Positions 1 through 5,387 of a DNA stretch of 6,260 bases are shown here, piece after piece. How positions within the stretch are numbered: the stretch's first letter is position 1; each line of letters begins with the position of its first letter. Both the position numbers and the translations under genes were made by a program. The notes below the pieces were generated by a model. The model was given only the letters and a program-made list of their open reading frames with translations, was not told the origin of the DNA and made no database searches. Source of the DNA: JBKPRX01 sp046734795 (GTDB lineage: Bacteria; Actinomycetota; Thermoleophilia; Gaiellales; Gaiellaceae); assembly GCA_046734795.1 (NCBI GenBank), contig JBKPRX010000096.1, forward strand, positions 1-6,260, given 5' to 3'.

Positions 1-162
1 AAGGTCGATGATCGCGAGCCGCAGGTGGCCGAGGCAGACACCTTCGTCCTCGAACACGCCGCGCCCGTCGGGGCCGCGGTGCGCGAGCCCGTCGAGGATG
101 CGCTCCACGGCTGCGCGGTCCGGTGGCCGGCCGAGCGCGACGACGCCGCACAGGCCGCACAT
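1..162 (-). CDS. asnB: Asparagine synthase-like glutamine amidotransferase, N-terminal fragment
   Basis: The reverse strand from ATG at 162 reads 54 uninterrupted codons to the window edge, so the 3' part is missing. The protein begins MCGLCGVVALGR. Cys2 would be the N-terminal nucleophile of a class II (Ntn) glutamine amidotransferase after Met removal. HRGPDG follows at about residues 32-37 and LGHLRLAIIDL ends the visible part; both are hallmarks of the AsnB family. In that family this domain hydrolyses glutamine and passes ammonia to a C-terminal ATP-dependent synthetase domain, which is not visible here. The start overlaps the upstream GT2 stop in a TGATG junction, and a GAGG (177-174) lies 11 bases before the ATG. 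In glycan clusters such proteins may amidate a sugar or uronic acid rather than make free asparagine; that is inference. The family call is firm, the exact substrate open. Confidence 0.88.
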   Translation of the reverse strand, partial: MCGLCGVVALGRPPDRAAVERILDGLAHRGPDGRGVFEDEGVCLGHLRLAIIDL

Positions 163-968
163 CAGACGGCCCGCCTCGGCGCCCGCCTGCCCGCCGCGGC
201 ATAGGCGGCGTTGACGGCCCGGTTGACGAGGTGGCGCGCGCGCGGCGAGTGCACGTAGCGATTGACGAGCAGCGGCGAGACCAGGCGGCCGCCGTGGCGG
301 CGGCTGACCGTCAACCGCTCCGGCCAGAAGTCGTCCCAGTGCGTGTTCGTCTTCGCAGCGGCGTGGAGGCGTTGCAGGCTCCACATCTCGTCGACGTGAT
401 GCGCACCGAAGCGCTTGCCGATCCTCAGCCAGAGGTCGTAGTCCATCGTCAAGTGCAGCGACTCGTCGAGCGGGCCGACGGCGTCGTACGCAGTCCGAGT
501 GAAGAAGACCGACGGCGAGTAGATGCCGCAGCCGAGGTTCGCCTCCGTCCAGAGATCCCAGTCCGGACGCGAGCGGATGCGACGCGGATTGAGGCCGTCG
601 TCGTTGACCCGTTCCACGTCTGCGTACACGAGCCCAACGCCTGTCTGCTCGAGCGCGCGCACGCCGGCGGCGATCGCACCTGGCAGATACGCGTCGTCCG
701 CGTTGAGCCAGCCGTAGACCTCGCCGCGTGCGAGCTCGAAGCCCTTGTTGAGCGCGTGCGACTGGCCGCGGTCCGGCGCCGACGTCCACTGCAGGTCGTC
801 GTACTCGCCCAGGATCTCAATCGTGCCGTCGGTCGAGCCGCCGTCGACGACGATGTGCTCGATGCGCGGGTAGTCCTGCGTGCGCACGCTCTCGATCGCT
901 TGACGCACGTACCGCGCCTGGTTCAGTGACGGCGTGACGATGCTGACGAGCGGCGGCTCGTCGTTCAT
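162..968 (-). CDS. Family 2 glycosyltransferase (WfgS-like)
   Basis: A complete 268-residue protein, typical length for a soluble single-domain GT-A enzyme that moves a sugar from a nucleotide-sugar donor to a glycan acceptor. The N-terminus PPLVSIVTPSLNQARYV is the first beta strand of GT2. DGGSTDGT lies at residues 42-49, PDRGQSHALNKGF at 65-77, the metal/nucleotide-binding NADD at 89-92 in WLNADDAYLPGA, and MDYDLWLRIG at 175-184. The PDRGQ...NKGF plus WLNADD pattern is characteristic of the WfgS-like subgroup found in O-antigen and exopolysaccharide loci. The start ATG overlaps the stop of the upstream double GT4 gene as ATGA, which fixes the start; the open frame continues far upstream but lacks GT2 features there. 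The stop overlaps the next gene's ATG. No membrane segment or signal peptide is seen. The transferred sugar cannot be read from sequence. Confidence 0.93.
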   Translation of the reverse strand: MNDEPPLVSIVTPSLNQARYVRQAIESVRTQDYPRIEHIVVDGGSTDGTIEILGEYDDLQWTSAPDRGQSHALNKGFELARGEVYGWLNADDAYLPGAIAAGVRALEQTGVGLVYADVERVNDDGLNPRRIRSRPDWDLWTEANLGCGIYSPSVFFTRTAYDAVGPLDESLHLTMDYDLWLRIGKRFGAHHVDEMWSLQRLHAAAKTNTHWDDFWPERLTVSRRHGGRLVSPLLVNRYVHSPRARHLVNRAVNAAYAAAGRRAPRRAV

Positions 969-3436
969 GCGGCGATCGTCTCTGCGCGCTCGCCTGCGGG
1001 CGTGGGCGCGCCGGCGTCGAGTCCGAGCAGCTCGTCGTAGACGCTCTCGATCGCCCGCGCGTTGCGCGCCGGGTCGAACTTCTCGCGGGCGTGCTCGGCC
1101 GCAGCTGCGCCGAGACGCTGCCGCAGCTGAGGATCGTCGATGAGCAGCCGCAGCGCCGCCGCGAGCTCCTGTGGCGTCGCGTCGTCGAGCAGCAGGCCCG
1201 TCGTTCCGGGCAGGAGGATGCCGGCGCCGCCGGCCGAGCCGGACGCGACGACGGGCTTGCCGTACGTCGCCGCCTCGAGCACCGGCCGCCCGAGCCCGAC
1301 GCCCTGGTTCGGGAACGTGACGATGTCGAGCGCGTTGTAGATCTCGCCCGTCTCCGCGGTGAAGGGCAGGAACGAGAAGTGGTCTTCGAGGCCCTTCGCG
1401 GCGACGAGGTCCTTGATCGCCGACTCCTCGTCGGTCAGCAGGTTCGTGAGCGCGAGCGCGCGGCCGCGCAGCGTCTTGAAGTACGCGGGCGGACGGACGC
1501 CGCCGCCCATGATCACGAAGTGCGCGGGCGCGTCGGCGCGCACGAGGATCTCCGCGGCCGACACGAGCTCCTGCCAGCCCTTCTGACGCCGCACGAAGCC
1601 GGCGAAGCCGACCGCCACGCGGTCCTCCGGCAGTCCGAGCGACGCCTTGCCGCCGGCCGCGCTCGCACTCGGGGGTCGCACGCTGTTGTGCACGATCTCG
1701 AGCCGGAGCCGGATCGGGAAGCGTGCAGCGACATCGCGGTCGATCGCGATCGCGGCGTCGCCGAACTGCTCCATGAAGCTTGCGATCAGCCGGCTGCGGC
1801 GGTCGCGACCCTCCCCCGCGAGTGCCGAACGCAGGTGCCACACGATCTTGGCGCCGTGCTTGCGCGCGATCCACGCGGCCGCGAGCAGCGGCGAGTCGTT
1901 GAGATGCACGAGCGGGAAGCGGTGCGTGCGCATCAGCTTGTCGAGCTGACGCAGATGCGGCGGCAGCGACGCGATCTCGCGTCCGAGCACGAGCCAGCGC
2001 ATGCCTTCGTACGGCGAGTCCCAAGCGTGCGCGAAGATCGAGACTTCGCCGGTGTGCACGATCGCGCCGGCTTCGCGGAACAGCTCTGCGGCCGAGCCCT
2101 CCGGACAGAAGACGTGCGGCTCGAAGCGGGGGTCGAGGTGGCGGATGAGCTGCGCGAGGCTCGACGGCGCGCCTCCGAGCTGCGGCCGGTGGTGCACGTA
2201 CAGGATCGGGATGCGCTCCCACGACGGGAGGATCTGCGCGTAGATCGACTCGATCCGCCGCGCGTTGCGCGCGGGATCGAAGTTCTCCTCCGCGTGTGCG
2301 CGTGCCGTGCGGCCGAGCGCGTGCCGCCGCTCGGGTGCACGCAGCAGCTCCTCGACCGCGTCGGCGATCGACTCGACGCCGAAGTCGGAGACGAGCACGC
2401 CGGTCTCGTCGGGAACGACGACGCCGCCGCCGGTGCGCGAGCCGGACGCGATCACAGGCACGCCGCTCGCGGCTGCCTCGATCACCGGCCGGCCGAGCTC
2501 GGGGCCTTGCGACGGCGCGACGACGATGTCGGACGCTTGGTACAGGTTCGTCGTGTCCTGCGTGAACGGGATGAAGCGCACGACCTCGTCGAGCGCGAGC
2601 TCGCGCACGAGGTGCTTCGCCTCTGACTCGTAGTCGCGCGTGAGGTCGGCGAGCTGGAGGCTGCGTCCGACGATCGTTCGGAAGAACTCGTGGCCGCGGA
2701 CCGCGCCGCCGACGACGAGGTAGTTGGCCTGCACGCCGCGCTGGCGCAAGCGCGCCGCGACCTCGATGAACTCCCGGAAGCCCTTCGACGGGTAGATGAA
2801 TCCGAAGAACGAGACGACGGGCGTCTGCGGCTCCAGTTCGAGCGCGGTGCGCGCGGCGGCGCGCTCCCCGGGCCGGAACCGCTGCAGGTCGACCGAGTTC
2901 GGCACGATCGTCGAGCCGACGCCGAACACGTCGGAGACGTCGTGGTTGATCGCGATCGACGTCGTCGCGAGGCTGCGGATCGCGTGGCGGATCAGCGCTG
3001 AGCGGCGGTCGCGTCCTTCGGCGGGTAGTGCGGAGCGCAGGTGCCAGACGACCGGCAGTCCGTGCCGCCGCGCGAGCCACGCGGCCGGGATCAGCGGCGA
3101 GTCGTTGAAGTGGACGAGCTCGAACCGCTGGCCGCGCAGCGTGCGCCGAAACTCGCGCGCATGACTCGGCAGCCGGGCAAGCTCGCGTGCGAAGAGCAGC
3201 CAGCGCCGTCCGCGGTACGTCGACGCCCAGATGTGCGTGAAGCCCGCGACCGCGCCCGTGTGCACGATCGCGCCGGCGTCGCGGAAGAGGTCCGCCGCGG
3301 GACCGCGCGGGCAGTAGACGTGCGGCTCGAACTGCGTGCGGTCGAGCTCGCGGATCAGATACGAGAGCGACTCCGGCGCACCGCCCAGCTCGCTGCGGTG
3401 ATGGACGAACAGGATCGGGAGCGGCCGGTGGCGCAC
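965..3436 (-). CDS. Tandem double GT4 glycosyltransferase (two fused homologous units)
   Basis: One 823-residue open frame holds two complete GT4-like (GT-B fold) units. Unit 1 spans about residues 7-402 and unit 2 about 410-804, joined by a linker of a few residues (around LPSWER). Both open alike (PILFVHHRSELGGAP and PILYVHHRPQLGGAP), share NDSPL, HLRSAL and EGRDRRS in the acceptor-side half, and end with FDPARNAR. Normal single GT4 proteins are 350-420 residues, so this is twice the family length. The donor-side GR...KG motif has Phe in place of Arg in both units (GFIYPSKG with K218; GFVRRQKG with K619), and the first Glu of EX7E is displaced or lost while the second is kept (E320, E721). 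Start: GTG at 3436 is preferred; an in-frame TTG at 3439 is the only other upstream option because a TAG stop lies at 3448-3446. The gene ends in an ATGA overlap with GT2. It may add two sugars, or one unit may be structural; both are inference. Confidence 0.9.
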   Translation of the reverse strand: MRHRPLPILFVHHRSELGGAPESLSYLIRELDRTQFEPHVYCPRGPAADLFRDAGAIVHTGAVAGFTHIWASTYRGRRWLLFARELARLPSHAREFRRTLRGQRFELVHFNDSPLIPAAWLARRHGLPVVWHLRSALPAEGRDRRSALIRHAIRSLATTSIAINHDVSDVFGVGSTIVPNSVDLQRFRPGERAAARTALELEPQTPVVSFFGFIYPSKGFREFIEVAARLRQRGVQANYLVVGGAVRGHEFFRTIVGRSLQLADLTRDYESEAKHLVRELALDEVVRFIPFTQDTTNLYQASDIVVAPSQGPELGRPVIEAAASGVPVIASGSRTGGGVVVPDETGVLVSDFGVESIADAVEELLRAPERRHALGRTARAHAEENFDPARNARRIESIYAQILPSWERIPILYVHHRPQLGGAPSSLAQLIRHLDPRFEPHVFCPEGSAAELFREAGAIVHTGEVSIFAHAWDSPYEGMRWLVLGREIASLPPHLRQLDKLMRTHRFPLVHLNDSPLLAAAWIARKHGAKIVWHLRSALAGEGRDRRSRLIASFMEQFGDAAIAIDRDVAARFPIRLRLEIVHNSVRPPSASAAGGKASLGLPEDRVAVGFAGFVRRQKGWQELVSAAEILVRADAPAHFVIMGGGVRPPAYFKTLRGRALALTNLLTDEESAIKDLVAAKGLEDHFSFLPFTAETGEIYNALDIVTFPNQGVGLGRPVLEAATYGKPVVASGSAGGAGILLPGTTGLLLDDATPQELAAALRLLIDDPQLRQRLGAAAAEHAREKFDPARNARAIESVYDELLGLDAGAPTPAGERAETIAA
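1025..2209 (-). repeat. Intragenic repeat, GT4 unit 2
   Basis: Second copy of the coding duplication (residues 410-804 of the double GT4). DNA similarity is still visible at the ends; for example both copies contain acaggatcggga on the plus strand near their N-terminal codons (3408-3419 and 2199-2210). The copies differ mainly in the interdomain stretch after VPNSV/VHNSV, where unit 2 carries an Ala/Ser/Pro-rich segment. Confidence 0.85.
2231..3418 (-). repeat. Intragenic repeat, GT4 unit 1
   Basis: First copy of a roughly 1.2-kb coding duplication (residues 7-402 of the double GT4). It is offset by about 401-403 codons from the second copy. Hand alignment of the first 54 residues gives about 40 identities (about 74%); the middle is more diverged and the C-terminal ends match closely again. 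Confidence 0.85.
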
Positions 3437-3441
3437 CAACC

Positions 3442-3448
3442 TATGCTA
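3442..3448. promoter_or_regulatory. Candidate bidirectional -10 element between divergent genes
   Basis: The heptamer tatgcta reads TATGCT on the plus strand (3442-3447) and TAGCAT on the minus strand (3448-3443). Both fit the TANNNT -10 pattern. Counting the last T as -7 places the minus start site at 3436, exactly on the GTG of the double GT4 gene (a leaderless message), and the plus start site at 3454, four bases before an in-frame TTG at 3458. The two predicted start sites are 18 bp apart. No convincing -35 hexamer is seen on either side. It is an AT-rich dip in GC-rich DNA. This is a sequence-based prediction only. Confidence 0.4.
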
Positions 3449-4477
3449 GCCAGGGCTTTGGCGCGTATCGGCATCGACGGTCTGATGATCTCGCCGCGCG
3501 GCAAGGGTCACGCCCGTTCGCAGCGTCATGCAGTCGAGGTGCTCGCCGCGCGCGGCGAGCACGAGGTCGTCGTGTTCGTGCGCGAAGAGGTGCAGCTCGA
3601 CGGCGTCCAGGTCGTACGCATCGATGAGCGCCTGGCAGTCGCGTGGGAGCTGTGGGGATTGCCGCGCGCGGCGCGGCGTTATCACCTCGATGCGTTCTTG
3701 ACGTTTTCCGAACGTCTACCACTCGCGTTCTCGACGCCGGTCGTGGTTTGGCTCTTCGAGTCGCCCGTGCACCGCATCCGCGAGAACCGTGCGAGCGGTG
3801 CGCCGCTGCGGCATCGGGGGAGCGACGCCGTCACCTCGCTGCTCTGGAAGCGGTCGCTCCGTCGCGCAGCGCACGTCGCGTTCGGCTCGCGCGCGACGTG
3901 CGACGAAGTGCTCGCAGAGCTGCCCGAGCTGCGCGAGCGCTCGAGCGTCGTCTATCCCGGGCTCGCGCCGGGGTTCGCTCCGGCCGGCGAGCGCGACGGG
4001 GCGTCGCCGTACGCGTTCCATCTCGGCTCGGACGATCCGCGCGACAACACGCGCGTGGCCGTCGAAGCGTGCCGCCGCGCCGGATTGCGGCTCGTCGTCG
4101 CCGGCGGCTGGCAGGGGGACGGCGCGGAAGCGCGCGGTCGCGTCGACGACGAGGACCTCGTGCGCTTGTACAGCGGCGCGACCGCGTACGTCGACCCGAG
4201 CCTCTACGAGGGCTTCGGCTACGGGGTGCTCGAGGCGATGGCTTGCGGGACGCCCGTGGTCGCGAGCGACGTCACGTCGATTCCCGAGGTCGTCGGAGAC
4301 GCTGCCCTTCTGTGCGATCCGCGCTCACCAGACGAGTTCGCGAGCGCGTTGCGGCGACTCGTGGACGAACCGGAGCTCGCGAGCGGCCTCCGTGCGCGCG
4401 GCCTCGCGCAGGCGAAGGCGTTCACGTGGACGCGGACGGGCGAAGGTCTCGCCGCTGCGCTCGCTAGCGCGTTGTGA
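3443..4477 (+). CDS. Family 4 glycosyltransferase, lone plus-strand gene
   Basis: A 344-residue protein counted from ATG 3443, with the normal length of a GT-B retaining glycosyltransferase. RIGIDGLMISPRGKG at residues 8-22 is the first strand and glycine-rich loop of the acceptor domain. The C-terminal donor domain carries AFHLGSDDPRDNT (191-203) and LYEGFGYGVLEAMACGTPVV, with an intact EX7E pair E256/E264 that contacts the nucleotide-sugar donor in this family. The usual basic residue of the PRKN-type loop is Asp here (PRDN, D201). Start is uncertain: ATG 3443 is in frame, but TTG 3458 would give the more typical N-terminus ARIGIDG and fits the predicted start site at 3454. The gene diverges from the double GT4 with a gap of 3-6 bp and overlaps the 3' end of the convergent gene 4464-5387 by 14 bp. 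No signal peptide or membrane segment is seen. The sugar is unknown. Confidence 0.9.
   Translation: MLARALARIGIDGLMISPRGKGHARSQRHAVEVLAARGEHEVVVFVREEVQLDGVQVVRIDERLAVAWELWGLPRAARRYHLDAFLTFSERLPLAFSTPVVVWLFESPVHRIRENRASGAPLRHRGSDAVTSLLWKRSLRRAAHVAFGSRATCDEVLAELPELRERSSVVYPGLAPGFAPAGERDGASPYAFHLGSDDPRDNTRVAVEACRRAGLRLVVAGGWQGDGAEARGRVDDEDLVRLYSGATAYVDPSLYEGFGYGVLEAMACGTPVVASDVTSIPEVVGDAALLCDPRSPDEFASALRRLVDEPELASGLRARGLAQAKAFTWTRTGEGLAAALASAL
3539..3562. repeat. Perfect 24-bp palindrome inside the GT4 coding region
   Basis: The left arm gtgctcgccgcg (3539-3550) is followed immediately by its exact reverse complement cgcggcgagcac (3551-3562); symmetry breaks at 3538/3563. It encodes VLAARGEH (residues 33-40) of the plus-strand GT4 and lies about 85 bases downstream of the candidate bidirectional promoter. 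It could act as a dimeric regulator site or an RNA hairpin, or be a by-product of GC-rich codon use. Confidence 0.6.
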
Positions 4478-5387
4478 CCCCGCGCGCGAGCTGCCGCGCC
4501 TTCCACGCCAGCGTCGACGGATGCAGCAGCCGCGGGTGCATCTTCTTCCACCAGCGCAGCTCGACCCATGCGCCGAACGCGCGCGCGCGCAACGCGCCGC
4601 GGCCGCGGTACGGAACACGCTTGAGGTACGCAAGGCGACCCGGCCGGCGATGGCTCCAGATCACCTGTCGCGGGTGGTCGCGCGGGCTGCGCCACCCCGC
4701 GTACTCGTCGGTGTCCGCGACGACCGCGTCCGGCAGCTCCTTCGCGAGGTGGATGTTCAGGAGCGTCTGGTCCCAGCGGAAGTGCATGCAGTCGCGCAAC
4801 GGCGGATCGGCCATCGCATTCAGCCCCCAATTCTTTCCGTCCACCTCGTGCGGGGAGAAGCCGCGGTTGAGACCGGCGATGCAGTCCTCGTACGTCGGAA
4901 CGAGCACGCGACGAAAGAACTCTTCGCCCGGTGCGAAGCCGATGATCCCCGCGGCGACGTACGGACGCTCCAGGAGCTCGACCGGAAGCTCGAAGCGCTG
5001 CACGTAATCGCTTGGGACGAGGTCGCGCAGCTGATTTCCCTGCGACACGACGAAGTAGCCGCGCTCGCCGATCTGCGCCAGCGCGCGGTCGAGGCTGCGC
5101 AGCACCGTCGCGCCGGCGTCGAGCCAGAAGATGCGGTCAGCGTCGATCTGCAGCCACGACCACGGCTTCCACGTGAAGCATTGCGCCCAGTGCGGAGCGA
5201 ACGGCGGCACCTCGCGCCGCACGACGCCGGGCACCGCGTCGGCGAGGGCGCGTTGGTGCTCGCTCAGCCCGAGGTCGAAGAGCTCGATGCGGTCGAACAC
5301 GTTCGAGTTCCGCAGCACCGAGCCGATCACGTTGATTGCGTGGTACCCGTAGGCCGCGTCGGCGCCGGTTGCGAAGACGTCCGTCAT
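4464..5387 (-). CDS. Putative GT-A-like glycosyltransferase, family unassigned
   Basis: A 307-residue protein starting MTDVFATGADAAYGYHAINV. ATG 5387 is chosen because it overlaps the upstream GT4 stop as ATGA; an in-frame GTG at 5432 would need a 49-bp overlap. CFTWKPWSWLQI (70-81) is followed by FWLDAGATVLRSLD (87-100), which resembles the position and shape of the metal-binding D-x-D strand in GT8-like and DUF1647-like proteins, although only one Asp is present. Later, AAGIIGFAPG (145-154) and FRWDQTLLNIHL (203-214) match the pattern of a mid-domain strand and a WDQ-type catalytic region. The C-terminus is rich in Arg, Lys and Trp (WWKKMHPRLLHP) and may bind the membrane surface. Context among glycosyltransferases supports sugar transfer, but the family is not firmly recognised and a non-glycosyl role remains possible. 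Its 3' end overlaps the plus-strand GT4 by 14 bp, and no terminator is visible. Confidence 0.82.
   Translation of the reverse strand: MTDVFATGADAAYGYHAINVIGSVLRNSNVFDRIELFDLGLSEHQRALADAVPGVVRREVPPFAPHWAQCFTWKPWSWLQIDADRIFWLDAGATVLRSLDRALAQIGERGYFVVSQGNQLRDLVPSDYVQRFELPVELLERPYVAAGIIGFAPGEEFFRRVLVPTYEDCIAGLNRGFSPHEVDGKNWGLNAMADPPLRDCMHFRWDQTLLNIHLAKELPDAVVADTDEYAGWRSPRDHPRQVIWSHRRPGRLAYLKRVPYRGRGALRARAFGAWVELRWWKKMHPRLLHPSTLAWKARQLARGVTTR

Noticed and set aside
1741..1752. Palindrome cgatcgcgatcg and GCGATCGC octamers (670-677, 1746-1753) as a cyanobacterial HIP1 signal
   Set aside because: Only two octamers were found in 6.2 kb, far fewer than HIP1-rich genomes show, and both are explained by Ala/Ile/Asp codons.
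1091..2626. A 511-codon open frame on the plus strand opposite the double GT4 gene
   Set aside because: Its product is an Arg/Asp/Glu/Val-rich mix without motifs, and it mirrors a well-supported GT4 frame. Long antisense frames are expected in DNA of this GC content.
969..3080. Upstream extension of the GT2 frame to about 972 codons
   Set aside because: The extension is Arg-rich shadow sequence behind the double GT4. The GT2 fold begins right after ATG 968, which also forms an ATGA overlap.
3445..4468. GCTAGC hexamers at both ends of the plus-strand GT4 (3445-3450 and 4463-4468)
   Set aside because: They could look like insertion scars, and CTAG is often rare in bacteria, but a six-base match is expected about once or twice by chance here, and there are no longer flanking repeats or inverted ends.
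4455..4480. Bidirectional terminator at the convergent gene ends (cgctagcg, 4462-4469)
   Set aside because: The palindrome is only 8 bp, has no room for a loop and no T-tract follows on either strand.
4577..4590. Alternating purine-pyrimidine tract acgcgcgcgcgcgc as a slippage or Z-DNA site
   Set aside because: Similar GC runs occur elsewhere (for example 234-244) as a result of Ala/Arg codons. It lies near the 3' end of its gene, so slippage would change only the tail.
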